From contig CBDDHT010000004.1 of NCBI GenBank assembly GCA_965228615.1, forward strand, positions 1,488,001 to 1,552,000: 64,000 nt of DNA. The letters run 5' to 3'. Positions 16,718 to 25,279 of this stretch are shown in pieces. Source of the stretch: CBDDHT01 sp965228615. Lineage in GTDB: Bacteria; Pseudomonadota; Alphaproteobacteria; Rhizobiales; Methyloligellaceae. The notes under the pieces were generated by a model. It did no database searches and was not told the origin of the DNA. It worked only from the letters and a program-made list of their open reading frames with translations. Positions within the stretch are counted from its first letter, which is position 1. Each line of letters opens with the position of its first letter. Position numbers and translations under genes: made by a program.

Positions 16718-17554
16718 ATGAGCGACGCAAACGGATCGAACCTGCGCGAGGCCTATGAGCGCGACGGCTACTGTTTTCCGTTGCGCGCCATGAACACGAC
16801 GGAAGCCAAATCCTACAGGGACCGCCTTGAGGCGGTCGAAAAAGCCAATGGCGGCCCGCTGCAATCGAAGATGCGGCATCAAACCCATTTGCTCTTCAGA
16901 TGGGCAGATGAACTCGTTCGGCATCCCAAAATTCTTGATGCGGTCGAAGAGATTATCGGCCCGAACATCCTTTGCTGGACCTCGAACTTCTTCATCAAGG
17001 AACCGAAGGACGGAAACTTTGTCTCCTGGCATCAGGACGCGACCTATTGGGGTCTCGAGCCTCACGATCAGATCATTACGGCTTGGTTCGCCTTTTCGGA
17101 CGTGCCTCTCGAAAGCGGAGCAATGAAGTTCCTTGCCGGCAGCCATCGCAATGGTCAGGTCACGCACAACGATACGTTCGACGAAAGCAATCTTCTAACC
17201 CGCGGGCAGGAAATCGCCGTCGACGTGGACGAAGACAAAGCGACCGATGTTGTCCTGAAAGCAGGTGAATTCTCACTCCATCACGTGCTTCTGGCGCACG
17301 GCTCGCACCCCAACACGACGGACGATCGGCGCATTGGTTTTGCACTCCGCTATATCCCGACTTCCGTTCGTCAGACAAAGATCCGTGACGCCGCCGTTCT
17401 TGTTCGCGGTGTCGACGAGTACGGCCATTTCGACCTCATGCCGAGCCCGAAGGCCGATCTCGATGCAGCGGCGGTTGCAGTACATGAAGACTCGACACAG
17501 CGGATGGTTGCGGCCCTTTACGAGGGTACGGACAAGACGGAGCTACGGGCTTAG
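16718..17554 (+). CDS. Phytanoyl-CoA dioxygenase (PhyH) family oxygenase
   Basis: 278-residue Fe(II)/2-oxoglutarate-type oxygenase. The double-stranded beta-helix iron ligands are visible: His105 and Asp107 (SWHQDA) and distal His194 (LLAHGSH), with Arg204/205 eleven residues later for the 2-oxoglutarate carboxylate. SNFFIKEPKDGNFVSWHQDATYWGL-like sequence is typical of PhyH proteins acting on small metabolites. The start 16718 has GAGGGAGAG upstream and is preferred over ATG 16703. It sits 69 nt after metF and 21 nt before the deacetylase gene, in the same operon. An oxidative demethylase or hydroxylase feeding one-carbon units into THF would fit, but this is inference from context only. Confidence 0.85.
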   Translation: MSDANGSNLREAYERDGYCFPLRAMNTTEAKSYRDRLEAVEKANGGPLQSKMRHQTHLLFRWADELVRHPKILDAVEEIIGPNILCWTSNFFIKEPKDGNFVSWHQDATYWGLEPHDQIITAWFAFSDVPLESGAMKFLAGSHRNGQVTHNDTFDESNLLTRGQEIAVDVDEDKATDVVLKAGEFSLHHVLLAHGSHPNTTDDRRIGFALRYIPTSVRQTKIRDAAVLVRGVDEYGHFDLMPSPKADLDAAAVAVHEDSTQRMVAALYEGTDKTELRA

Positions 17555-17575
17555 CCTAGGTCAGGGAACTCGACC

Positions 17576-18538
17576 ATGCCATGGCCCAACCCACGTGTGC
17601 CTTATGAAATGTCAACCGAGCGCAAGGCGCTCGCGCCACTTAACGGCAACTCGCTGATTGTCCACATCGTCCTCAATGTCGAATATTGGCCATTCAACAG
17701 CCCAATGCCACGGGCGGTCTTTCCAGCACCGCATGGTCACGCACCTGTTCCTGATGTCCCCAACGCGGCCTGGGTCGAATATGGCATGCGCGCAGGAATG
17801 CCGCGCATCATGCGTCTGCTGGCGGAGCGGGGCATCAAGGCAAGCGCTTTCATGAACGCGGCCTGTGCCGACATCTATCCCCAGTGCGCCGAAGCGATGC
17901 TGAAAGCCGATTGGGAGTTTGTCGGCCATTGCTATGTCCAAAAATCGCTCAGTTCGGAGACGAATGAACGCGAGGTCATCGAGCAAAGTCTCAGCCGGCT
18001 AGAGCAATTGACCGGGACCAAGACACGCGGCTGGCTTGGAGCGGGTCTCGGTGAGACATTCCACACGCCGGATATTCTCAAAGAGAATGATGTCGATTGG
18101 CTTGCTGACTTTTTTCTTGATGATCTGCCTGTATGGATCCGCACAAAGCATGGACCACTCATTGGGCTTCCCTACACTGCAGAACTGAACGACGTGCCGA
18201 TCTGGGCAATACAACATCATTCGTCGGATGAAATGTTTCGACGCGTCGAGGCGACTCTATCCATCTTCGAGAACGAACTCACCGAAAGCCCCCGCGTTTT
18301 GACGATTGCCTTGCATCCGCATTTGATCGGCGTACCGCATCGAGCTTACTGGTTTGAGAAAGTTCTCGATCTACTTGTCGCCCGCAACGACACTCTGTTC
18401 GTAACGGGCAGCGAAGTCGCAGATTGGTTCCGCGCCGCCGATGGCACTGACGGGGAGCTTGTGATGCAGCCGAGCGATGAAGAGGTTGGCTGGACCCATC
18501 TCACCGACACTTCGGCCGACCCGGGGTTCTTGGCATAA
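17576..18538 (+). CDS. PuuE-type polysaccharide deacetylase family protein
   Basis: 320-residue NodB-homology protein. It has the PuuE-like opening HIVLNVEYWPF, RIMRLLAERGIKASAFMNAACAD (barrel strand with sheet), GHCYVQKSL, a GWLGAGLGET loop and HPHLIGVPHRAYW near the end. PuuE relatives act on cyclic amides such as allantoin or on N-acyl groups, not necessarily on polysaccharide. No signal peptide, so cytoplasmic. It is the last gene of the operon and ends 20 nt from the convergent TRAP gene. The true substrate is unknown; the pairing with a PhyH oxygenase suggests both act on one N-containing or methylated small molecule. Confidence 0.8.
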   Translation: MPWPNPRVPYEMSTERKALAPLNGNSLIVHIVLNVEYWPFNSPMPRAVFPAPHGHAPVPDVPNAAWVEYGMRAGMPRIMRLLAERGIKASAFMNAACADIYPQCAEAMLKADWEFVGHCYVQKSLSSETNEREVIEQSLSRLEQLTGTKTRGWLGAGLGETFHTPDILKENDVDWLADFFLDDLPVWIRTKHGPLIGLPYTAELNDVPIWAIQHHSSDEMFRRVEATLSIFENELTESPRVLTIALHPHLIGVPHRAYWFEKVLDLLVARNDTLFVTGSEVADWFRAADGTDGELVMQPSDEEVGWTHLTDTSADPGFLA

Positions 18539-18558
18539 CGCCGATGCCCAAGCACTCC

Positions 18559-19944
18559 TCAGCCATAGACCACGGCAGGAAGCCAGGTCGAGAGATTGGG
18601 CCAATAGAAAACGATCATGACCGCCAGCAGTTGCAGGATCACGAAGGGAATGATCCCGCGATAGATGTGCTTCATCTCGATTTCCGGCGGGCACACGCCT
18701 TTGACATAAAATAGCGCGTAACCGACCGGCGGCGTCAGATAGGATGTCTGCAGCGTCACCGCAATCAGAATCGTGAACCAAACCAACACAGGCTTGTCGA
18801 CGACGCCGTACCCGTCGATTGCCAGCTCCATCTTGGCCACAACCGGCGTGATCAATGGCAGAACAATGAAGGTGATCTCAATCCAGTCGAGAAAGAAGCC
18901 GAGCAAGAAGACGCAGAACAATATCAGCAGGATGATGGTTGTCGGCGCGAATGGCAGGCCTCCCAACGCTTCTTCGATGATCTCGTCACCACCCAGGCCA
19001 CGCACTACGAATGCGAAGACGCTCGCACCGACAATGATGGCGAAGATGTAACCCATCGTGTTGAACGTCCCTCGCAGGGACTCCACAATCATGGACAGGT
19101 CTAATTTGCGATAGAAGAAGGCGAGGATCAGCGCGCTCGCAGCACCAACGCCGCTTGCTTCCGTCACGGTTGCAATTCCGGCGATGATCGATCCCAGAAC
19201 CAGGACCATCAGAAGAATCAGTGGAACGGCATCCAACAAAACTCTGACGAAGGTCTTGAAACCGATCGGCTGCTTGTCCGCCGGCAGAGGTGCCGCTTCC
19301 GGCCTCAAAAAACTATAGATGAGGATGTAGAGCACATAGAGACCCGCCAGGATCAGTCCGGGAAATACGGCGCCCATAAACAAATCGCCGGCCGGAAGAC
19401 CGATCTGGTCCGCCATAAAGACCAGCATGATACTCGGCGGGATGATGATTCCGAGACATCCCGATGCGGCGACGGTCCCGACGGCAAGTTCTTTGGAATA
19501 TCCCTGTTTCATCATGATCGGCAGACTGAGAACGGCCAGCAGGACGACAGATGCGCCGATGATGCCGGTACTCGCTGCCAGCAGGGCACCGATCAACGCA
19601 ACCGTAACGCCGATACCGCCACGGACATTACCGAACAATGCCTGCGTCGAGGTCAGCAGTCTTTCCGCAATCCCTGATTTGTCGAGAATGTATCCCATGA
19701 AGATGAACATCGTTCCGGCAACAAGAATCCAGTTCGTCATCAGGCTGTAGATCCGCTCGACAACGATGCCGAAGAAGTCGAATTCGAGTCCGGTCGCGGT
19801 ATCCCAATGTTCATCCGAGAACTGCGCAATGGCGGTGAACAGGACGGATACGCCAAAGAGGGAGAAGGCGACATGGAACCCGGTCAGCAAGAGGCCTGCA
19901 AATACGAGGAACATGGCGACCAGCAGGATGGTTTCCACGAACAT
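18559..19944 (-). CDS. dctM: TRAP transporter large permease (DctM)
   Basis: 461-residue, highly hydrophobic DctM-family protein with about 12 membrane segments. Family blocks are seen: SGIAERLLTSTQALFGNVRGGIGV, GASVVLLAVLSLPIMMKQGYSKELAVGTVAASGCLGIIIPPSIMLV, and DWIEITFIVLPLITPV. It moves a carboxylate across the inner membrane using the Na+ or H+ gradient. Start overlaps the dctQ stop (ATGA), giving tight coupling. The large central cytoplasmic loop (RPEAAPLPADKQPIGF) is typical of the TakP-associated subgroup. Last gene of the dctP-dctQ-dctM operon. Confidence 0.93.
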   Translation of the reverse strand: MFVETILLVAMFLVFAGLLLTGFHVAFSLFGVSVLFTAIAQFSDEHWDTATGLEFDFFGIVVERIYSLMTNWILVAGTMFIFMGYILDKSGIAERLLTSTQALFGNVRGGIGVTVALIGALLAASTGIIGASVVLLAVLSLPIMMKQGYSKELAVGTVAASGCLGIIIPPSIMLVFMADQIGLPAGDLFMGAVFPGLILAGLYVLYILIYSFLRPEAAPLPADKQPIGFKTFVRVLLDAVPLILLMVLVLGSIIAGIATVTEASGVGAASALILAFFYRKLDLSMIVESLRGTFNTMGYIFAIIVGASVFAFVVRGLGGDEIIEEALGGLPFAPTTIILLILFCVFLLGFFLDWIEITFIVLPLITPVVAKMELAIDGYGVVDKPVLVWFTILIAVTLQTSYLTPPVGYALFYVKGVCPPEIEMKHIYRGIIPFVILQLLAVMIVFYWPNLSTWLPAVVYG

Positions 19945-20474
19945 CAGTTTCGCGCCTTCTTAAGCGACGCGATCTGTCGAGACAGATCGATGATTCGCGA
20001 AATCGCCGATAGACCAAGCAGGGCAAACCCCACAGGAAGAGCAGTCTTGATAATCCATCGATAAGGCAGACCACCAGGATCGAGCGACCCCTCGTTCTGC
20101 AGATAGGCCCATTTCACGAAGAAGACGGAATGGTAGATTGCAATGCCGACAAAGGGCAGAAGAAGAAACAGATAGCTACATAGATCGATGCGCAGACGCG
20201 CGATCTGAGAGAACTTGTTGTAGAGAATGTCGTTCCGGACATGACTGCCTTCGACCGTCGCATAGGAAAAGCCGATCAGCCACGACAGCGAATAGATATG
20301 CCACTGCAATTCGTCCAATGCGAGCGAGGAGACGCTGAGTACATAACGTAGCATCACGGATGAAACGATCAATGCCACAAGCGCCAGACACAGCCAGCTC
20401 GTGGCGTCGCCGATGCGCCGGATCAGATGATCCAGCACATCGGAGATGGTATTTTGGTCCTGCAACGCGCGCAA
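19944..20474 (-). CDS. dctQ: TRAP transporter small permease (DctQ)
   Basis: 176-residue protein with four membrane segments: LCLALVALIVSSVMLRYVL, the amphipathic WHIYSLSWLIGFSYATVEGSHVRND with the conserved H-V-R-x-D motif, LFLLLPFVGIAIYHSVFFV and a last segment near WIIKTALPVGFALLGLS. It partners DctM in the inner membrane. Overlaps dctM by one base-pair step and follows dctP by 9 nt. Confidence 0.92.
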   Translation of the reverse strand: MRALQDQNTISDVLDHLIRRIGDATSWLCLALVALIVSSVMLRYVLSVSSLALDELQWHIYSLSWLIGFSYATVEGSHVRNDILYNKFSQIARLRIDLCSYLFLLLPFVGIAIYHSVFFVKWAYLQNEGSLDPGGLPYRWIIKTALPVGFALLGLSAISRIIDLSRQIASLKKARN

Positions 20475-20483
20475 TCCGCAGTG

Positions 20484-21605
20484 CTACTGGAGGGCTTGCT
20501 TGCTACGAGGAATGTAGCCGGCGCCTTCCCAGAACTTGTAGTTGGCCATGAAAGACTTCAGGTCGTCCCATATGACTTTCACATTCGGATGCGCAGCCGT
20601 CGTCTCCACCATCACCTCGTCGAACGCTTTGCGCATGGCGTTCAGCATCGTGTCATTCCAACGCACGATCTCAACGCCTTTGCTCTCGATTTCCTTGAGC
20701 GCCGCAGCCTGCGCCGACGTCGACTTCGTGATGCTATAGACATTGGCGGCGCGAACAGCTGCTTCGAACTGGGCCTGCTGGGTTTCGCTCATGGATTTCC
20801 AGACATCCTTGTTGATGATCAGTTCCATGAATGTCGTCGGCTGCTGCCAGCCGGGCATATGATAGAATTTGGCGACCTTGTAGAATCCCGCACGGATATC
20901 GGCTGCAGGAACGCCCATTTCGGCTCCGTCAATGACGCCTTTTTCCAGACCGGAGAAGATCTCGCCCCCGGGGATGAGCGTCGGCACGGCGCCCAGCTTC
21001 TTCAATGTCGAAGATGCAAACCCGCCGATCCGGAGCTTCACGCCCTTCCAATCTTCAGGTTTTTCGATCTTTTTCGTGAACCAGCCACCTCCTTCAGGGG
21101 TCATGACCGCGAGCGGAAAGGCCTTCACATTGTAGCCGGCATCGTCATACATCTTCTGATAAAGCTTCAAACCATTCCCTTCATAGAACCACGCCAGAAA
21201 CGGGATGGCGTCCGGGGCAAACGGGAATGTGCAGAAGATGATGGACTCTTTCAGAGAGCCACCGAGATAAGCGGATGCCGTATAGCCGGCGTCGACCTTG
21301 CCGGTCGAAACCGATTGATGAATCTGGAAGGCTGGAACGAGTTTGCCTGGCTCGTACGTCTTGACGCGGATCGTACCGCCGGACACCGCTTTCACATTGT
21401 CGGCAAACCATTTGATCGTGTCGCCGAGAACCGGCAGTTCCGTATTGAAGGCGACCGGTGTCTTCAACAGGACCTTTTTATCTTTCGCAATGGCACTACC
21501 TGCGCCGGCAGTTGCGATGAGGGCAGCCGCACCGGCTATCAGGATACCGCGTCGCGTCCTGCCGAAGAGACGGTTCGAAAACGACGTCACTGCAGAATCA
21601 TGCAT
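20484..21605 (-). CDS. dctP: TRAP transporter substrate-binding protein (DctP, TakP-like)
   Basis: 373-residue periplasmic binding protein. The N-terminus has a twin-arginine-like stretch (FGRTRRGILIAGAAALIA) ending in a signal-peptidase site near GSAIAKD. The signature GGEIFSGLEKGVIDGAEM and the block GFYKVAKFYHMPGWQQP match the TakP/TtLDH-type subgroup, whose known members bind 2-oxoacids or lactate through a cation. LRIGGFAS contains the conserved carboxylate-binding Arg. A strong SD (GGAGGAAA) precedes ATG 21605. Upstream lies a shared regulatory region with the CitE-like gene. Confidence 0.92.
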   Translation of the reverse strand: MHDSAVTSFSNRLFGRTRRGILIAGAAALIATAGAGSAIAKDKKVLLKTPVAFNTELPVLGDTIKWFADNVKAVSGGTIRVKTYEPGKLVPAFQIHQSVSTGKVDAGYTASAYLGGSLKESIIFCTFPFAPDAIPFLAWFYEGNGLKLYQKMYDDAGYNVKAFPLAVMTPEGGGWFTKKIEKPEDWKGVKLRIGGFASSTLKKLGAVPTLIPGGEIFSGLEKGVIDGAEMGVPAADIRAGFYKVAKFYHMPGWQQPTTFMELIINKDVWKSMSETQQAQFEAAVRAANVYSITKSTSAQAAALKEIESKGVEIVRWNDTMLNAMRKAFDEVMVETTAAHPNVKVIWDDLKSFMANYKFWEGAGYIPRSKQALQ

Positions 21606-21903
21606 GAACTTTCCTCCCTATTGTATTTATCAGCTGGGCTGCCGCTGTTAGCCAGCAGCTAAGCCGGCCATCTGCTGTCTGCAGTATTTGCCGGCAACCG
21701 CGTTTCAAAGCTGCGATCGATCCACAATAAGGAGCTTTAGGTAGCGAGAAATTAGAATGCGATGATAGGTTCCATAGCAAAATTCAAACGCATGCAATTG
21801 GACACCGGTATCAAATAGCGGCATAGCGCTGGCATTCACATTTTAATTGTACAAACGAGACGGATTGTCGAATCTGTGGAATGGCCACAACCGAGAAGAG
21901 TGA
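21606..21903. promoter_or_regulatory. Divergent promoter region dctP / CitE-like lyase
   Basis: 298 bp between two divergent starts. It contains the 33-bp site at 21751-21783 that reappears upstream of the LysR gene. No ORF is supported. Confidence 0.6.
21751..21783. promoter_or_regulatory. Predicted LysR operator, copy A
   Basis: Matches 25232-25264 at 25 of 33 positions without gaps; the shared blocks are TAGAATGC, ATAGGT, an ATA and a final AAAT at the same spacing. Copy B lies next to the LysR gene's own start, which suggests that this LysR protein binds both. Located between divergent dctP and the CitE-like gene. Confidence 0.6.
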
Positions 21904-22773
21904 ATGATCGCAATGAGTCAACAACGTATCGTGCGCCCCCGCCGCAGTTTCATCTTTTCGCCCGGCCTCAGGCCCGACATGTTTCCGAAAGCGCTGGCAT
22001 CGGGTGCCGACATTGTCTGCGTGGAACTTGAAGACGGGATTGCTCCGAAGGACAAGGACGAAGCACGTAGTCGTGCGCTGGCTTTGTTCGCCCAACCGCA
22101 AACCGATGACGGGGTTGAGCGGATCGTGCGGATCAATTGCCTGAGGGATGGTTTCGGCGTTGCCGACGTTCAGGCCATTCTCAATACGGATACACCGCCC
22201 CCGGCACTCATGCTGCCGAAGGTCAGAACTCCCGACGAGGTGGTCTGGCTCGATAATCTGTTGAGCGAGCGGGGGCATGATACCCGTCTGCATGTCATAA
22301 TCGAAACGAATGCGGGGCTTGAGGCCGTCCACGACATCGCCCGTGCCAGTACGCGTATTGATGCCCTGTTCTTCGGCGGCGTCGATATGGCTGCCGAATT
22401 GCGCTGCCAGAATGCATGGCAACCGCTTCTCTATGCGCGGTCGCGCGTTGTCCATGCCGCCGCCGGTGCAGGTCTTGATGTAATCGATGTGCCATTCCTT
22501 GATCTTGAGGATCCCGACGGGATGGAGCGCGAAGCGATTCTAGCCCGCGATTTGGGCTTCAGTGGCAAAGGCTCGATTCATCCCAAACAAATCGCGGGGC
22601 TCAACAAGGTATTCACGCCGGACGAGGAGAGTATCGCGCGCGCGCGGCGCATCATTGCTGCGTTCGAGGAAGCCGACACCGGGCTCGTGGTCATCGATGG
22701 CAAACTGATCGAGAAGCCTGTGCTACGGGACATGCATCGTATTCTGGCAATTGCCGATCGGATATCGGCGTGA
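21904..22773 (+). CDS. HpcH/HpaI aldolase / CitE-like lyase
   Basis: 289-residue CitE-family TIM barrel. Landmarks are RSFIFSPGLRPDMFPKALASGADIVCVELEDGI at the start (phosphate/CoA-binding and first acidic ligand), RIVRINC, LMLPKVRTPDEV, LHVIIETNAGLEAV (catalytic Glu) and FFGGVDMAAEL; the C-terminal GFSGKGSIHPKQI is the adenine-binding end of CitE-type lyases. It cleaves or forms 3-hydroxyacyl-CoA-type C-C bonds, for example malyl- or citramalyl-CoA. Start is 21904 or ATG 21913 (MSQQRIV). The transporter, CoA-transferase and acyl-CoA dehydrogenase nearby suggest that it performs the last cleavage in a carboxylate degradation route. Confidence 0.88.
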   Translation: MIAMSQQRIVRPRRSFIFSPGLRPDMFPKALASGADIVCVELEDGIAPKDKDEARSRALALFAQPQTDDGVERIVRINCLRDGFGVADVQAILNTDTPPPALMLPKVRTPDEVVWLDNLLSERGHDTRLHVIIETNAGLEAVHDIARASTRIDALFFGGVDMAAELRCQNAWQPLLYARSRVVHAAAGAGLDVIDVPFLDLEDPDGMEREAILARDLGFSGKGSIHPKQIAGLNKVFTPDEESIARARRIIAAFEEADTGLVVIDGKLIEKPVLRDMHRILAIADRISA

Positions 22774-22846
22774 TTATGCGCCGGACCGGCATGTGCGGGA
22801 GTTCCAGAGGAACAGTACCTGATCAATGCAGTTCGGACATGCAGAC

Positions 22847-24004
22847 TCAGTAAGAGCGCGGCATGCCGAGCACATGCTCCGCGACATAACTCAGGACGAG
22901 ATTGGTCGAAATGGGCGCGACCTGGCAAAGGCGTGTCTCGCGAAACTTGCGTTCGATGTCATACTCTTCGGCGAAACCAAAACCGCCATGGGTCTGTAGG
23001 CAGGATTCCGCCGCCGCCCAGGACGCATCGGCGGCGAGCATTTTCGCGAGATTTGCTTCTTCGCCAGGGTTTTCACCAGCCTCATAGAGGCGGACAGCCT
23101 CTCGCAACATCTGTTCTGCAGCGCGCATTTGCGCGTAAGACTGGGCGATCGGGAATTGAATGCCCTGGTTCTTGCCAATCGGCCGATCGAAAACCACGCG
23201 TTCTTTCGCGTAGTCGGCCGCTTTCTGAATGAACCACTTGGCATCGCCGATGCACTCTGCAGCAATCAGAATCCGCTCGGCATTCATGCCTGAGAGTATG
23301 TAGCGGAAACCCTTGCCTTCTTCGCCAATCAGGTTCGCTACGGGTACGCGCATATCATCGAAAAACAATTCGGTTGTCGCATGGTTCATCATTGTTCGGA
23401 TCGGGCGGATCGTGAGAGTCTTGTCGCTCGCATCCCGCATATCGACCAATAGAACTGACAACCCATCGGTCTTCTTGGACACCTGGTCTCTTGGCGTTGT
23501 GCGGCAAAGCAGCAGCATGAGATCCGAATGTTCCGCGCGCGATGTCCATAACTTCTGACCGTTTACGACATAGTCGTCGCCCTCACGGCGAGCGGTGGTC
23601 CGCAAGGCCGTCGTGTCGGTGCCGCTGCTCGGTTCGGTGACGCCAAATGCCTGGAGGCGCAAACTGCCTTCGGCAATCTTGGGGAGATATCGACGTTTTT
23701 GCTCATCCGATCCATGCCGGAGGATCGTGCCCATCGTGTACATCTGCGCATGACACGCACCGGCGTTGCATCCCGCACGATGGATCTCTTCCAGAATGGC
23801 TGCCGCTGCCGAAATCGGAAGACCAAGGCCGTCATAATCTTCAGGCACCAGTGCTCCCAGATAACCTGCTTCTGTCAGGGCATCGACGAAAGCGGATGGA
23901 TAGGCTTGTTCACGGTCGCATTTGCGCCAGTACTCACCGGGAAAGTCAGTGCAAAGACGTGCGACACCGTCCCGAATATCCTGATGGTCCAGCTCGTAGT
24001 TCAT
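22847..24004 (-). CDS. Acyl-CoA dehydrogenase
   Basis: 385-residue FAD enzyme of the acyl-CoA dehydrogenase family: N-terminal helical domain (YPSAFVDALTEAGYLGALVPEDYDGLGLP), beta domain with AFGVTEPSSGTDTTALRTTA and the flavin motif YVVNGQKLWTSRAEHSD, and C-terminal helices ending LQTHGGFGFAEEYDIERKFRETRL. It would introduce an alpha-beta double bond into an acyl-CoA made by the neighbouring CoA-transferase. Its start overlaps the CoA-transferase stop by 4 nt (ATGA), indicating a two-gene operon driven from the LysR intergenic region. Confidence 0.92.
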   Translation of the reverse strand: MNYELDHQDIRDGVARLCTDFPGEYWRKCDREQAYPSAFVDALTEAGYLGALVPEDYDGLGLPISAAAAILEEIHRAGCNAGACHAQMYTMGTILRHGSDEQKRRYLPKIAEGSLRLQAFGVTEPSSGTDTTALRTTARREGDDYVVNGQKLWTSRAEHSDLMLLLCRTTPRDQVSKKTDGLSVLLVDMRDASDKTLTIRPIRTMMNHATTELFFDDMRVPVANLIGEEGKGFRYILSGMNAERILIAAECIGDAKWFIQKAADYAKERVVFDRPIGKNQGIQFPIAQSYAQMRAAEQMLREAVRLYEAGENPGEEANLAKMLAADASWAAAESCLQTHGGFGFAEEYDIERKFRETRLCQVAPISTNLVLSYVAEHVLGMPRSY

Positions 24005-25131
24005 GACTTCGCTCCGAATTCCTGACGCACGGACGCCCCGTGCTGATCCAATGCGGGAACGTTCGTCGCGCGCCCTCCGTCAGTCTGCACCGGCAGATCG
24101 GCGACCATCACGTCGGCACTCCCGAAACGAATTTGCAGGTTGCGCAGGAATTCGTGCTCGTGGAGATCCGCTACGCTGCTGAGCCGCGCGCATGCGATCC
24201 GAGAGGCATTGAGCGTTGTCATCAAGTCGTCCAGATCCGTTTGCCCAAAGACCGCGGCGATCTCTTCGTCCATCGCCGGCCGGTTCGTCACACGATCCGT
24301 ATTGTCGGCAAATCGCGGGTCCGGCCCGAGTTCGGGTTTTCCAAGGACACTCGTGCAGAAGGTTCGCCATTCGCGATTGTTCTGTATGGCAATCAGGATC
24401 TGGCCGCCGTCACCGGTCGCATAGGCGCCATATGGCGCGATGTAGGCGTGCGTCAGCCCCAATCGTGCGGGTGCGCCGCCGAGATAACGATGCCCCAGAA
24501 GCGGCATGTTCATCCAATCGGCCATGACATCGAACATCGAGACCGACAGATCGACCCCCTGCTCCGTGTGAAAACGCTGGATCAGCGCACGAAGAATGGC
24601 TGAGAAACACGTCAATCCAGTCGAAATGTCGGTGATCGAAATACCGACCCGCGATGCCCCGTCTGCTGTACCCGTCACAGAGCAGAGACCGCTCTCGGCC
24701 TGAACAAGAAAGTCATAGGCTTTTTTCTCAGCCGCCTTCCCATGGCGGCCGTAGCCTGTGATTTCGCAGGTGATGAGACCAGGATTTTTCGAGCGAAGGT
24801 TCGGGCCGGCGAATCCCCGCTTCTCCAATGCCATCGGCGCAAGATTGTGCAGAAACACATCCGCCTTACGCAGCATCGAGCGAAGAAGATCTACGTCGTC
24901 GGAAGCATTGAGATCGAGACAAACGGATTCTTTGCCGCGATTGAGCCAGGCGAAAAATACGCTTTGTCCGTCTGCTCCCTTGTCATAGGCGCGCGCAAAG
25001 TCGCCTTCGGGTCTCTCCACCTTGATGACGCGTGCTCCCGCATCGGCAAGCAAGAGACCGCAATAGGGTGCGGCAACGGCCTGTTCGATCGAGACAACCA
25101 GCAATCCGTCGAGTTCTCGATTCAAGGACAT
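24001..25131 (-). CDS. CaiB/BaiF-family (class III) CoA-transferase
   Basis: 376-residue class III CoA-transferase. Motifs are VVSIEQAVAAPYCGLLLADAGARVIKVERPEGDFAR at the N-terminus, CEITGYG, and KAYDFLVQAESGL, where the Asp is the expected catalytic nucleophile forming the aspartyl-CoA anhydride. It transfers CoA from a donor such as succinyl-CoA to a carboxylic acid, the usual activation step of imported organic acids. First gene of the leftward operon with the acyl-CoA dehydrogenase; the promoter region (148 bp) is shared with the rightward LysR gene and contains the predicted operator. Confidence 0.92.
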   Translation of the reverse strand: MSLNRELDGLLVVSIEQAVAAPYCGLLLADAGARVIKVERPEGDFARAYDKGADGQSVFFAWLNRGKESVCLDLNASDDVDLLRSMLRKADVFLHNLAPMALEKRGFAGPNLRSKNPGLITCEITGYGRHGKAAEKKAYDFLVQAESGLCSVTGTADGASRVGISITDISTGLTCFSAILRALIQRFHTEQGVDLSVSMFDVMADWMNMPLLGHRYLGGAPARLGLTHAYIAPYGAYATGDGGQILIAIQNNREWRTFCTSVLGKPELGPDPRFADNTDRVTNRPAMDEEIAAVFGQTDLDDLMTTLNASRIACARLSSVADLHEHEFLRNLQIRFGSADVMVADLPVQTDGGRATNVPALDQHGASVRQEFGAKS

Positions 25132-25231
25132 CTATCGCCACCGGATCGCAAACGACGTCGACTGGGGATGATCATAGTTTTCTCCCAAACGCAGAATTTC
25201 AACATCATCGATTGCAGGAAGACATACGAAA

Positions 25232-25264
25232 ACTAGAATGCTTTAATAGGTACGATAACGAAAT
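25232..25264. promoter_or_regulatory. Predicted LysR operator, copy B
   Basis: 33-bp site matching 21751-21783 at 25 positions without gaps. It ends 15 nt before the LysR start and lies about 100 nt upstream of the CoA-transferase start, a position that would permit autoregulation and control of the leftward operon. Confidence 0.6.
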
Positions 25265-25279
25265 GCGAAGCCTTATGCT

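Noticed and set aside
15674..17167. 497-codon minus-strand frame opposite metF and the PhyH gene
   Set aside because: Antisense to well-identified enzymes, no start signals, His/Asp/Arg-rich shadow composition.
20427..21662. 411-codon plus-strand frame opposite dctP
   Set aside because: dctP is unambiguous by family motifs and SD; the opposite frame has no recognisable domain.
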